Positions 16,599-25,437 of a DNA stretch of 37,298 nucleotides are shown here, one piece after another. The position numbers and the translations under genes are program-made. The DNA comes from Lyngbya sp. CCAP 1446/10 (lineage in GTDB: Bacteria > Cyanobacteriota > Cyanobacteriia > Cyanobacteriales > Microcoleaceae): assembly GCF_026130175.1 (NCBI RefSeq), contig NZ_JAIGNI010000158.1:1-37298 (forward strand), given 5' to 3'. Positions within the stretch are counted from its first letter, which is position 1. Each line of letters opens with the position of its first letter. Under the pieces are notes generated by a model, which did not search any database, had not been told where the DNA came from, and saw only the letters and a list, made by a program, of their open reading frames with translations.

Positions 16599-16946
16599 AT
16601 GAATTCTGTGTTAAAAAACTATTGTGTTAGTGTTGAGTTTCCTGATGTCAGCGGTGCAGAACACTTGGAAATGCTTCAAATTCGCGATCGCCTCGTAGAA
16701 ATTGAATCTGACTTGAGTGAAGCCGAAAAGACGTTACTCACCAAGGGCGATCGCCAATTAATTGAAAATGTAAATGATTTTTATCATGAGTTGTCGCGCT
16801 TTGTCAATTTAGCTGACATCAGAAAAGCTGAAGCTATTCCTCCTCAACGCTGGTGGTGGTATTTGGATGTGTTAGTGTTTTTGCCAATTTCCTTGAAACC
16901 AGAGTTAACGAGTCACAGCGAATCACTGTCAAAACGGTCTTTTTAG
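16599..16946 (+). CDS. Conserved-looking small protein of unknown function
   Basis: The 115-residue protein starts MNSVLKNYCVSVEFPDVSGA. The ATG at 16599 is preferred over an in-frame TTG six bases upstream. It is mostly helical and charged: QIRDRLVEIESDLSEAEKTL and LTKGDRQLIENVNDFYHELS suggest two amphipathic helices. These are followed by a PPQRWWWYLDVL segment. There is no signal peptide, membrane anchor or known motif. The codon use and HIP1 sites look native to this genome. It stands alone between the GH116 hairpin and the LRR gene, which is on the opposite strand. I do not recognise the family. Confidence 0.6.
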   Translation: MNSVLKNYCVSVEFPDVSGAEHLEMLQIRDRLVEIESDLSEAEKTLLTKGDRQLIENVNDFYHELSRFVNLADIRKAEAIPPQRWWWYLDVLVFLPISLKPELTSHSESLSKRSF

Positions 16947-17014
16947 GGATTGGTTGTGTGTAAGTGCGATCGTACTTCCTGCTAAAAATTCCGTGGCGCA
17001 CTCTTCCCCAGCCG

Positions 17015-18274
17015 TTAAAACTGACAGATAGACTCTGGTTTGAGGGGGCAGGTTTTATTTGCGATCGGATTGTCTTCGAGGTCGAGTTTAGTTAGTTTAG
17101 TCAGAGATGTCAGGGGTGTAATGTCTGATATTTTAGTGTCTCTAATAATGAGCTCAATTAGGTTAGTTAAAGATGTCAGGGGTTTAATGTCTGATATTGG
17201 ATTGTTTGTGAGAGCGAGATAAGTTAGGTTAGTCAGAGATGTCAGGGGTTTAATGTCTGATATTTTAGTGCCGCTAAGGATGAGGGAAGTTAGGTTAGTC
17301 AGAGATGTCAGGGGTTTAATGTCTGATATTTTAGTGCCGCTAAGGATGAGGGAAGTTAGGTTAGTCAGAGATGTCAGGGGTTTAATGTCTGATATTTCGT
17401 TGCTGCTGAGACCGAGAGCAGTTAGTTTAGTCAGAGATTTTAGGGGTGTAATGTCTGATATTTTAGTGCCACCGAGGTTCAGGAAAGTTAGTTTAGTCAG
17501 AGATGTCAGGGGTGTAATGTCTGATATTCCATTGCCACTAAGACCGAGCTCAGTTAGTTTAGTCAGAGATGTCAGGGGTGTAATGTCTGATATTTCCTTG
17601 CCACCGAGGTCGAGTTTAGTTAGTTTAGTCAGAGATCTCAGCGGTGTAATGTCTGATATTTTAGTGACGCTGAGACTGAGAGCAGTTAGTTTAGTCAGAG
17701 ATTTTATGGGTGTAATGTCTGATATTTCATTGCTACTGAGACTGAGAGCAGTTAGTTTAGTCAGAGATTTTAGGGGTGTAATGTCTGATATTTTATTTTG
17801 TAAGAGTTCAAGGAAAGTTAGGTTGGTCAGAGATTTTAGGGGTGTAATGTCTGATATTTTATTGCCAGCGAGGTACAGGTAAGTGAGGTTGGTCAGAGAT
17901 TTTAGGGGTGTAATGTCTGATATTTTATTGCCAGCGAGGTAGAGTTGAGGGAGACTTGAAAGCTTCTGGTTAGCTGGTTGGCACTCATTAGTTCCAGCTT
18001 CCTTCAACAACGCATCAACAGTAATTCTAGCCTCTGGGTTCAAATTAACTTTATTGGCACACCAATCGGTAAAAGTTTTGTAGTTTGCTGTCGGTGTTTG
18101 CTGGGCAACCGACGCAGGCAATCTGTCTGCTGTCGGTGTCTGCTGCCTGACAGCCTGGGGCAATCTGCATCCGCTAAGAATTAGAATTAAAGACAGGCTG
18201 AAGACGATACACTGCCAACCATACCGCTTCGCAATTAGAGACAAATTCCTGTTACTTAAAAGCTTTTCTAACAT
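17015..18274 (-). CDS. Leucine-rich-repeat lipoprotein
   Basis: The 419-residue protein opens with a hydrophobic segment ending LILSGC (about residues 27-36), a lipobox, so it is probably a membrane-anchored lipoprotein. Two near-identical short segments (QQTPTADRLPASV and QQTPTANY) follow. After about residue 105 it consists of about thirteen 22-residue leucine-rich repeats with the internalin/SDS22-like consensus LxLxxNxISDITPLxSLTxLT, and ends in a short CPLKPESICQF cap with two cysteines. Such repeats bind proteins; no enzyme domain is present. The DNA repeats are 66 bases long and two adjacent units are almost identical, which marks recent tandem duplication. It is probably a surface or periplasmic interaction protein. 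Confidence 0.85.
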   Translation of the reverse strand: MLEKLLSNRNLSLIAKRYGWQCIVFSLSLILILSGCRLPQAVRQQTPTADRLPASVAQQTPTANYKTFTDWCANKVNLNPEARITVDALLKEAGTNECQPANQKLSSLPQLYLAGNKISDITPLKSLTNLTYLYLAGNKISDITPLKSLTNLTFLELLQNKISDITPLKSLTKLTALSLSSNEISDITPIKSLTKLTALSLSVTKISDITPLRSLTKLTKLDLGGKEISDITPLTSLTKLTELGLSGNGISDITPLTSLTKLTFLNLGGTKISDITPLKSLTKLTALGLSSNEISDIKPLTSLTNLTSLILSGTKISDIKPLTSLTNLTSLILSGTKISDIKPLTSLTNLTYLALTNNPISDIKPLTSLTNLIELIIRDTKISDITPLTSLTKLTKLDLEDNPIANKTCPLKPESICQF

Positions 18275-18344
18275 TTGGCGTTCATCCCAGTTTTTCTAGA
18301 AACTCTCTGAGTGAATTCATGATAACATCGCTTACGCAAGTGAA

Positions 18345-18375
18345 GAAGGACTAAAGTCCTCACTACGAACCAAAG
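18345..18375. repeat. Small hairpin repeat between the RTX and LRR genes
   Basis: AGGACTAAAGTCCT is a near-perfect palindrome followed by CACTACGAACC. It is a half-copy of the hairpin family at 16506-16576, and its right edge overlaps the stop of the RTX gene. It could help terminate that minus-strand gene, but evidence is weak. Confidence 0.45.
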
Positions 18376-21300
18376 TCAATTACGATAAAATCTTGTTGAG
18401 TGATGAGATTAGCTGGTACGCCGTTGAGAGTAGCTAAGATTTTATCTGTGTTGGCAATTTTGATTAAGGTTGTAGTGTTTTCTTGGAGAATGCTGATGCG
18501 ATCGCCCTTTAAGCCTCCCATCAAAACCAATAAATCCTCACCTTGCCTAAAATCAACAATAACATCGCCACCTTCCGCCGCAGTCAAGCAAAAGTAATCG
18601 CGCCCGCTTCCCCCAATCAAAGTATCATCACCGTTACCGCCCCACAGAGTATCGTTACCCTCACCGCCACACAATTGATCCGCATCTCCACCGCCAAAAA
18701 TTAGATCGTTGTCGTTACCGCCGCACAAATAATCTTTCTGACTGCTAGCATCCGTCGCGATATTCTCAATATCTCCGAAAATTGTATCGTCGCCATCGCC
18801 GCCACAGATGGTGTCACTTCCCAAATCTCCAAACAGCAAATCGTTGCCAGATTCGCCGCAAATTAGATCGTTACCTTTGCCGCCGTAGATGGTATCATTT
18901 CCCTCGCCACCAACAAGAGTATCTTCACTTTCTTGCCCGTACAAAACGTCGTTGCCGTTATCCCCAAAAAGCAAATCTTTTCCTGTTAAGTCGCCCTCAG
19001 ACGAGTCAGAAGTGCCGCCAAATAAATGATCGCCCCCTTCATCCCCAAGCAAAGTATCGTTGCCTTTGTCGCCCCAAACTACGTCATGATCTTTGCCTGC
19101 GATCGCCCGATCGTCATGTTTCCCGGCATAAATAACATCATTCCCAGCGTGCCCGACGATGTAGTCATGATCTTCGTTACCAAATATGGTGTCGCTATCT
19201 ACATCCGCGCCCACAGCAACCGGGCTAGCAAAACCACCGTAAATATTATCGCTACCCAATAAGCCCATTAGCAAGTCGCTGCCATTAAAACCGTTGATGC
19301 TGTCATTAATATGGCTACCGGTGAGGGAATCCCTGCTGTTTGTACCGCTGAGGATGTTTTCAGGGATATTGGGGCGGAGAATGGCAGCGCGATCGGGTAA
19401 ATTGATTCGATCGCACATACAGTCTTCCGAAACAGCAGGAATTAGCGCAGGTTGGGAAGTTTCGGTTTGGGCGATCGCATAATTCGGATTTGCGATCGCA
19501 ATTTCCCCAGGTTTAGCCGTTGGAATTGGAGTTTCCGCAGGAGTTGGAGTCGAAATTGGTGTCGGAATTGAAATTTCCGCAGGAGTTGGAGTTGGAATTG
19601 GTGTCGGAATTGAAATTTCCGCAGGAGTTGGTGTCGAAACTGGTTTCGCCTTCAGAGTTTCCGCAGGAGTTAGAGTCGGAGTCGGAATTGGTGTCGGAGT
19701 TTCCGCAGGAGTTAGAGTCGCAACTGGTTTCGCCGTCGGAGTTTCCGCAGGTGTCGGAGTCGGAGTCGGAATTGGTGTCGGAGTTTCCGCAGGAGTTGGA
19801 GTCGGAATTGGCGTCGGAGTTTCCGCAGGAGTTGGAGTCGGAATTGGCGTCGGAGTTTCCGCAGGAGTTGGAGTTGGTGTCGGAATTGGAGTTTCCGCAG
19901 GAGTTGGAGTCGGAATTGGCGTCGGAGTTTCCGCAGGAGTCGGAGTCGGAATCGGTGTCGGAATTGGTGTCGGAGTCGGAATTGGAGTCGGAATTGGAGT
20001 GGTATCTACAATAGTCAAAACAGAACTAGAAATCGCTCCTAAATCGGCTTCATTCGTGGGATTTTTCAGGATTAAATTAACAGTTTCATTGCCTTCTATT
20101 TCCGAATCATCTACAATTTTAATGGTGAAATTTTTAGCAGTTTCACCAATTTCAAAATTTAAGGTTCCCGATGTTTGGTTATAGTCGATTCCAAAATTAG
20201 CAGTGCCATTACTTGTGCTATAATTTACAGCAGCAGCCGCATTACTAGGATCAGTGCGAGTAACGGTAATTGTGGCAAAATTACCATTTTCATTAACGAT
20301 ATAATTGGCGTTGCTGAAGTTAAATGTGCCTGGATTATTGAGGTTTATCCTGAAAGTTTGGTTAGCCGAACTATCGACACCACCGTTATCTATACCGCCA
20401 TTATCTTTCAGGTTTAAAGTGATATTAGCACTGCCGATCGCCCCTGGCGCCGGTGTAAAGGTTAGAGTGCCCGCCGAGTCGATCGCAGGTGGTACGCTAA
20501 ACAAAGCAGCATTGTCATTTCCGACTACTTGGAAAGCCACAGTTTGTCCCGATTCGTTGGCGGGGCCCGGAGAAATCGCCGTCGCCCATCCGGGGATGGT
20601 TTGCGCGCCGGAGTTGCTGCTAAAAGTGCGATCGCCCCCTTTGACAAACCCAGGTGCATCGTTGACTGCATTAACTGCGATCGAATATGTCAAACTATTA
20701 GTGCTAAACGGTGTTGTTCCCCCAGTAACTGAAGCATTAACCCCCGAAGTACCGTTACCCACTCCGTTACTTCCATCCCACGCCCGAAACGTAATTTTTG
20801 GTTCACTTCCAGTGGTACTGTAATAATCTGGGTTGGGTACAAACCGGACTTTCCCAGGCGTTTGCAGTGAAACCCGCGTCAAGTTAATGTTAGCTTGCGC
20901 CGAGGTTGTGTCGTCACCAAGGAATAGAAAATTAGGAGTTTCATAAGGATCGATCGCGCCAGTAAATGTAGCATAATCTCGCAGCGGGCCGGTAAGTATA
21001 ACATTATTGCTGTCGGAAATAAAGTAATTGTCGCCTAGAATTTTCAGAGTATAGTTAGTAGCAAGATTAGTGTTATAAGCAACATTTTCAGCAGCAACAA
21101 ATAAGCCATTAGTTTGTCCGCCTGGATTCGGAGTAATGTTGTCGCCTTGGGCAAAAATATTGCCGGAAGTTGCAGATAGTTGCTGGAAACCGATTTCAAT
21201 TGCTTTGCGATCGCTAGTAACCGCAACAATGCTAAAACCAGCTCGATTTTGATTCGTGCGGGATTCCGAGATGATTTGCAGATCAAAAGATAGGCTAAAG

Positions 21301-22409
21301 CCAGAATTGCGATCGAGCGTAGTAAATGACGAATTCAAAGGATTTACTGTGTAGCCAGCATAAATACTATTAGCATCAGTGCTGTTTAAATTAGCTCCAT
21401 TCCCGCTAAATATTTCTGAAGCAAGAACAGTCGGAGAAGCGGGATTTAAATTAGTCAAAGACAGCCAATTTTGAGAACTGGGAGTGTTACCAAGTAAGCC
21501 ATTATAAAGAGGAGTCAAGCCGAGCACTGTTGCTGAACTTTCCGACACTGTGCCGAAATTTGTCCAAGTATTGCCGTTAGTTGAAAATTGCCAGTTGCCG
21601 TTAGTATTGTCTGCGGCGGTAACTGCGACACCCAAAGCATCGCCATTCGCGTCATTTCCTAACTCGCTAGAGGTGTTGAAAATACTAAAGCCCGTGTTAG
21701 CTGCATTGGCTGTGTCTTCATCAATTGCGATCTGCGTATTAACAGGATTTACAAAAATTGGAGCGCTGTTGAGCTGCGGGTTGCGGAGACTATTAATATA
21801 AATAGTATTAATTCCGCCGTTGGGCAAACCCAAGGAACTGGAACTATTCACAGCATAATTAGCAGTGACGCTGACACCGCTAATAGCGCTAGAAAACTCG
21901 ACAATTCCCCCGTTGTTTGGTGCGGAAATTTGAACCTTAGCGGCACTCCCAAAGGCTCCGTGGGTTCCCGATGTCCTCCAGGCGATCGCATCTACTGTAT
22001 TGAAGTTTGTAGTGCTAGTATTATCAACATAAACAACATCTGAAGCTGCGAAATCCCCATCAAAATTTCCCACGGGGAGCAGCTTTGTCAAAAATCCACC
22101 TTCAAGGCTCAATCGAATGTTCCAATCATTATTTGTTCCCGACGGTATGGGGTTGTAGGCAATCTCTTGATTGGCGGTTGAACCGCCGATCGCAATTATT
22201 GTTCCTGCTTTAAACACAGGAGCAATACTCGCCATATTCGTAAATTGGTAAGCTGAATATTTGGCTGTTGTTGGAAGAGTTGAGTCGCCCACAAAATAGC
22301 TCTGAAGCTGAGTTGCACTTACATCTTCTGTTAGCAGTAACTCTACATATTCATTGCCAGTCAAGTCTCCGGTAGCGCGCCGGAATTCGTTAATAATTAT
22401 CTGTCCCAT
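18363..22409 (-). CDS. Large secreted RTX/Calx-beta calcium-binding protein with Pro-Thr linker
   Basis: The 1348-residue protein has at least four regions. Residues 1-190 begin IIINEFRRATGDLTGNEYVE and resemble a lamin-tail-like domain. Residues 190-690 hold cadherin-like/Big-like beta domains. Residues 692-801 are a Calx-beta domain (YIVNENGNFATITVTRT through IEGNETVNLILKNP). Residues 802-965 are a low-complexity Pro/Thr linker built on PTPAETPTPIPT. Residues 1005-1290 carry GGxGxDxxx RTX repeats (GGEGNDTIYGGKGNDLICGE) that bind calcium, and the C-terminal block is of the type associated with type I secretion. There is no N-terminal signal peptide, which fits that route. No peptidase or hydrolase motif is seen, so a surface-layer, adhesion or motility-related role is possible but unproven. 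Confidence 0.88.
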   Translation of the reverse strand: MGQIIINEFRRATGDLTGNEYVELLLTEDVSATQLQSYFVGDSTLPTTAKYSAYQFTNMASIAPVFKAGTIIAIGGSTANQEIAYNPIPSGTNNDWNIRLSLEGGFLTKLLPVGNFDGDFAASDVVYVDNTSTTNFNTVDAIAWRTSGTHGAFGSAAKVQISAPNNGGIVEFSSAISGVSVTANYAVNSSSSLGLPNGGINTIYINSLRNPQLNSAPIFVNPVNTQIAIDEDTANAANTGFSIFNTSSELGNDANGDALGVAVTAADNTNGNWQFSTNGNTWTNFGTVSESSATVLGLTPLYNGLLGNTPSSQNWLSLTNLNPASPTVLASEIFSGNGANLNSTDANSIYAGYTVNPLNSSFTTLDRNSGFSLSFDLQIISESRTNQNRAGFSIVAVTSDRKAIEIGFQQLSATSGNIFAQGDNITPNPGGQTNGLFVAAENVAYNTNLATNYTLKILGDNYFISDSNNVILTGPLRDYATFTGAIDPYETPNFLFLGDDTTSAQANINLTRVSLQTPGKVRFVPNPDYYSTTGSEPKITFRAWDGSNGVGNGTSGVNASVTGGTTPFSTNSLTYSIAVNAVNDAPGFVKGGDRTFSSNSGAQTIPGWATAISPGPANESGQTVAFQVVGNDNAALFSVPPAIDSAGTLTFTPAPGAIGSANITLNLKDNGGIDNGGVDSSANQTFRINLNNPGTFNFSNANYIVNENGNFATITVTRTDPSNAAAAVNYSTSNGTANFGIDYNQTSGTLNFEIGETAKNFTIKIVDDSEIEGNETVNLILKNPTNEADLGAISSSVLTIVDTTPIPTPIPTPTPIPTPIPTPTPAETPTPIPTPTPAETPIPTPTPTPAETPTPIPTPTPAETPTPIPTPTPAETPTPIPTPTPTPAETPTAKPVATLTPAETPTPIPTPTLTPAETLKAKPVSTPTPAEISIPTPIPTPTPAEISIPTPISTPTPAETPIPTAKPGEIAIANPNYAIAQTETSQPALIPAVSEDCMCDRINLPDRAAILRPNIPENILSGTNSRDSLTGSHINDSINGFNGSDLLMGLLGSDNIYGGFASPVAVGADVDSDTIFGNEDHDYIVGHAGNDVIYAGKHDDRAIAGKDHDVVWGDKGNDTLLGDEGGDHLFGGTSDSSEGDLTGKDLLFGDNGNDVLYGQESEDTLVGGEGNDTIYGGKGNDLICGESGNDLLFGDLGSDTICGGDGDDTIFGDIENIATDASSQKDYLCGGNDNDLIFGGGDADQLCGGEGNDTLWGGNGDDTLIGGSGRDYFCLTAAEGGDVIVDFRQGEDLLVLMGGLKGDRISILQENTTTLIKIANTDKILATLNGVPANLITQQDFIVIDFGS
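19500..20010. repeat. Tandem coding repeats for the Pro-Thr-Ala-Glu linker
   Basis: Imperfect 36-base units (GGAGTTTCCGCAGGAGTTGG followed by variants of AGTCGGAATTGGCGTC on the plus strand) are tandemly repeated about ten times. They encode the PTPAETPTPIPT linker of the RTX protein. Some units carry AKP or EISIP variants. The high similarity implies expansion and contraction by recombination or slippage. Confidence 0.8.
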
Positions 22410-22822
22410 TTAGATGCACCTAAATTAGAGATAAAAATCCGATAAAATGTGCCAAAAACATTCACCAGCTTGCAACATTCAAGTAGGTGAATATTTCGTA
22501 TTTTACCCTAGCGTCAGACCGTTCGCTTGAAATATGGAGAAAATGTGAGGATATGACGCACCATACCAGAGGTGCGGATAGATGATTCACAACTTAACCT
22601 GCATCACAGGGGATTTAAGCCCCCACCTTTAGATGGATTGTTTTTAGGCTGGGACTTAAATCCCCTGCCTAAAAACTTCGCTGTCAACTGTCAACTGTCA
22701 ACTGTTAACGCACTCCTACTGATAATTTATATGAACTAAGGAAAAATACTATAAGTTGAATTTAGCCAATCAAATTTATAATGTCAAGCATCCGGTTACA
22801 TCAATAAATTTTATTTATATAA
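22410..22822. other. Intergenic region upstream of the RTX gene
   Basis: No gene is seen. It holds the RTX gene's upstream region, a 13-bp-stem hairpin (CAGGGGATTTAAG at 22607-22619 and CTTAAATCCCCTG at 22655-22667) and a short heptamer array at 22681-22709. Confidence 0.5.
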
Positions 22823-22858
22823 TTTTTGATATGCGGCTAATTAGCCGCATATCAAAAA
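22823..22858. terminator. Perfect 36-bp palindrome, likely bidirectional terminator
   Basis: The sequence is TTTTTGATATGCGGCTAA followed directly by its exact reverse complement. RNA from either strand would form a GC-containing stem flanked by A and U tracts, the layout of a factor-independent terminator. It lies 38 bases after the stop of the small minus-strand gene at 22897-23103. Confidence 0.65.
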
Positions 22859-22896
22859 TGACTAACAAACTATATCGTGTTTGCATCGCTAACGAA

Positions 22897-23103
22897 TTAA
22901 AACACTTCATTTTCGATTCCCACCCACCATTCGCCCAGATTCATTAAATCTTGGTGAAGTTCCGCAAGTTCTGTGATATATTCTTCAGCAGAAATGTCCG
23001 ATCGCCTTTCTTGCAGTTTTTTCAGTCGCAGTTGCACCAACAGCCACGGTTTGGAAATTCCGTCGGTTGCTTCAATATATTTAGCTAGATTTTTGCTGTT
23101 CAT
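22897..23103 (-). CDS. Small protein of unknown function (68 residues)
   Basis: The frame MNSKNLAKYIEATDGISKPW continues into LLVQLRLKKLQERRSDISAE and ELAELHQDLMNLGEWWVGIE. It looks like a compact helical cytoplasmic protein with a tryptophan-rich end. The charged composition, the ATG start and the strong palindrome just after its stop support a real gene. A heptamer array begins eight bases upstream of its start codon, and the CO2-uptake cluster lies beyond that array on the same strand. I do not recognise the family and see no signal peptide or cysteine motif. Confidence 0.55.
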   Translation of the reverse strand: MNSKNLAKYIEATDGISKPWLLVQLRLKKLQERRSDISAEEYITELAELHQDLMNLGEWWVGIENEVF

Positions 23104-23111
23104 TGTAATTA

Positions 23112-23288
23112 ATCAGTAGTTAGTAGTCAGTAGTCAGCAGTCAGTAGTCAGTAGATATCTTGCACAAATCTTAGATTAGAGATAGAAACCGCAGATTAAC
23201 GCAGATTAACGCAGATGTATTTCAAGATTGTTTGCGATTTTTGCAAAAGGTCAACTGACAACTGTCAACTGTCAACTGTCAACTGACT
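23112..23288. repeat. Two heptamer arrays flanking a degenerate MITE-like element
   Basis: 23112-23154 is an array of TAGTCAG heptamers and 23251-23288 an array of TCAACTG heptamers that touches the stop codon of cupA. Between them, 23152-23254 has ends TAGATATCTTGCA and TGCAAAAGGTCAA, each matching 11 of 13 bases of the MITE-like ends at 8721-8842. It also contains a tandem CGCAGATTAA motif. Confidence 0.6.
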
Positions 23289-24609
23289 ATCTGTAATCCG
23301 AAGTCTGAATGTTCTTCAACTTCGCCGCATATTTCATGCCGTATTCTGGGCGGCAGAAGCGATCGATCTGAGACTCGAAAAACGCCCGATTCGCCTTCAA
23401 ATGCTTCGGATTTGGGTCATCCAAAGGATATAATAGCGCAACCCGCAAAGCTTGAATAACCCCCGAAGTAACGCAGTACATCGATCGCTGGAACGTCACC
23501 CCAATTTGATTTAGGATATCATCTTCGCCACGACACCGCTGTTTGTAGAAATCCATCAAATAAGGCGGCAGGAAGTGCAGCATATCTTGTGCTAGCAAAG
23601 TCGGCGGAATTCCAGCAGTTCCTACCGGGAATTTATCTGCATACAAAACTCCGTAGTGGAAGTCTTTTTGATCGTCGGGAACTTCCCTGGCTTGCGCGTT
23701 GTACGATTTGGTTCCCCGGAACGGCGAAGTGCGGTAAAATATAGCTTCTACATAGGGTAGCGCTGCTTCATACAGCCAAGTAAAACCTTTAGATTTCGGG
23801 ATTATTTCGTAGGTTTCGCCGTCGATGACAACGTGGTGGTAAATCGGACGACCTGCGATCGCAAATATGCCATTTGTGATGAAATCCATCGCCTGCGGGA
23901 CAGTGGTAACTTTGCCTTCGTCGTACAAGTCGGAAACTTCAAAAAACACCGGGGCCATGACTTCCCAAAACAAGCCGAGATTGCTGTAATAAGACATCTG
24001 GCGGCACTGTTCTAAAAACATTTCGGGGAATGCTTTGTGCATAGCCAGCATGAACGGGTCTTTTTTGAAATAAGCTTTAATGGCGCGATCGGCATTAGCT
24101 TTGTATTCGTCGCTGTCGAGATAAGGGTCAAACTGATTGACAGGCACGTACATCCCCCGGTGCCAAAGCATCGACCTCATGACCTCTTCGGCAAATTCCA
24201 TGTTAATGCGATCGTGCCACAAATGGTGAAACAGTCGCGACTTTTTGCCAGTTTCACCATTTTCCATGAACTCCAAAAGTTCCGGGTGTGCGCTTCCAGT
24301 CCCCCGCCAAATCCGTAAATCTGCACCATCACCTGAATAGTGATTTTGCAAATCTAAATACTCCTGGGGTAAGAAGTATTTAAAGAAGGGCAGCGGGTGT
24401 AAAAATACCCGTTCGGCGATGTAAAGTAAATCCCGCCAGTAGAAGTCCATCGGCACCGCGTAGGCCTTCCAAATCGCGATGATTTGCATCAGATTTTCCG
24501 GCGTATCTGGAATCATCGCGCCGCCAGCTTCCAGTCTGTGAATTACTTCGGCAAATTCGTGCTTGGAAGGAGGCAATTTAGTTGCTGGTTTAGTAGGTGT
24601 TTGTACCAT
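23287..24609 (-). CDS. cupA: CO2 hydration protein CupA/ChpY
   Basis: The 440-residue protein matches the cyanobacterial CO2 hydration (Chp/Cup) family. It has LEAGGAMIPDTPENLMQIIA near residue 28, MDFYWRDLLYIAERVFLHPL, RLFHHLWHDRINMEFAEEVM, GRPIYHHVVIDGETYEIIP and a GIPPTLLAQDMLHFLPPYLM segment. CupA is a peripheral subunit on the NdhD3/NdhF3 arm of NDH-1MS at the thylakoid. There it converts CO2 to bicarbonate, driven by cyclic electron flow. The nearby ndhF3 and ndhD3 genes on the same strand support CupA rather than the constitutive CupB/ChpX paralogue. The stop codon is overlapped by a heptamer repeat array. A signal-bearing OB-fold gene separates it from ndhD3. Confidence 0.92.
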   Translation of the reverse strand: MVQTPTKPATKLPPSKHEFAEVIHRLEAGGAMIPDTPENLMQIIAIWKAYAVPMDFYWRDLLYIAERVFLHPLPFFKYFLPQEYLDLQNHYSGDGADLRIWRGTGSAHPELLEFMENGETGKKSRLFHHLWHDRINMEFAEEVMRSMLWHRGMYVPVNQFDPYLDSDEYKANADRAIKAYFKKDPFMLAMHKAFPEMFLEQCRQMSYYSNLGLFWEVMAPVFFEVSDLYDEGKVTTVPQAMDFITNGIFAIAGRPIYHHVVIDGETYEIIPKSKGFTWLYEAALPYVEAIFYRTSPFRGTKSYNAQAREVPDDQKDFHYGVLYADKFPVGTAGIPPTLLAQDMLHFLPPYLMDFYKQRCRGEDDILNQIGVTFQRSMYCVTSGVIQALRVALLYPLDDPNPKHLKANRAFFESQIDRFCRPEYGMKYAAKLKNIQTSDYR

Positions 24610-24841
24610 TGTTTGTTCCTTGGTTTGAATGAATTTGACTATTTAGAAATATTTGGAATTAGGCCTAGGGCTTACGCACAGGCAGTCAGAAATTTGTTTC
24701 CTTTACGAATATTTTTCGTTAAAGTCACGAGGAATGGTAAAAAACTAAGGTTTGAATGTTTTTATGCCTCCAGGAATGTCGGAGGCAATCTTCTTGTTCG
24801 CAATTCCAGGCTCTGCGGACAAATAGCGCAAAATTATGCAG

Positions 24842-25231
24842 TTAATCGTCCTTTTTGTCATCCCAAGGCTCCCGGCCTTTGGGAGAGCGGATGTTAATTA
24901 CTGAGCCGTTCGAGCGGGTAATAGAAAAAGCATCAAATTCACCGTCGTCCATCTCGCCAACAACTCTGATTGTTTCACCTTTGGATACATTAATATCGCG
25001 CCAGGAGCGGGGGCCAGCATCGATTCTAATTTGACCGCTGCCGTCGTCGATAATCCACTCATTTTCATCAGCGTCTCCAAAACCGACTACTTTTCCAGAG
25101 ATGGTAATTGGTGTTCTCGACGGTCGCAAATTGCTGATTCGAGTTAGGGATTGTGCAAAGGCAGAAGTGGCTGCTCCAGATGAAAGAATGGTTACCACTG
25201 CGAGCAAACTAAAAATCTTTTTCCGTTTCAT
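24842..25231 (-). CDS. Exported OB-fold protein in the CO2-uptake cluster
   Basis: The 129-residue protein begins MKRKKIFSLLAVVTILSSGA, a signal peptide with likely cleavage after SAFA (about residue 26). The mature part reads ITISGKVVGFGDADENEWII, then DDGSGQIRIDAGPRSWRDIN and GETIRVVGEMDDGEFDAFSI. This is a five-strand OB-fold pattern like periplasmic BOF/YgiW-type or nucleic-acid-binding-like OB domains. The C-terminal tail is acidic and charged. It would act in the periplasm or thylakoid lumen. It lies 206 bases after ndhD3 and 232 bases before cupA on the same strand. The spacers are large enough for its own promoter, so operon membership is uncertain. The substrate or partner is unknown. 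It is not the fasciclin-type CupS. Confidence 0.75.
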   Translation of the reverse strand: MKRKKIFSLLAVVTILSSGAATSAFAQSLTRISNLRPSRTPITISGKVVGFGDADENEWIIDDGSGQIRIDAGPRSWRDINVSKGETIRVVGEMDDGEFDAFSITRSNGSVINIRSPKGREPWDDKKDD

Positions 25232-25437
25232 GAGTTCTTATTTCCTGGCAATCAGTGCTATTTTGTCAGTGAGCTAAAACTCTCGCGTCTATTTATGAAG
25301 CTGCCGTAGTTGACGGCTCTATCCTATTTTAACACATTTATAATCTGCTGGGACAACGAAGAAGAAGAAATGAGAAAGAAGAAGAAAGCAGAATCATCAA
25401 AGACTCGTACTTTTTCCATCTTCCACTTTCTCACGCT

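Noticed and set aside
17253..17882. Long plus-strand open frame opposite the LRR gene
   Set aside because: It is an antisense reading of the 66-base leucine-rich repeat units, which keep every frame open periodically; there is no start context or family match.
19520..20014. Plus-strand open frame rich in Glu/Leu/Ser/Phe
   Set aside because: It is the reverse of the Pro-Thr linker repeats in the RTX gene, with composition dictated by the repeat.
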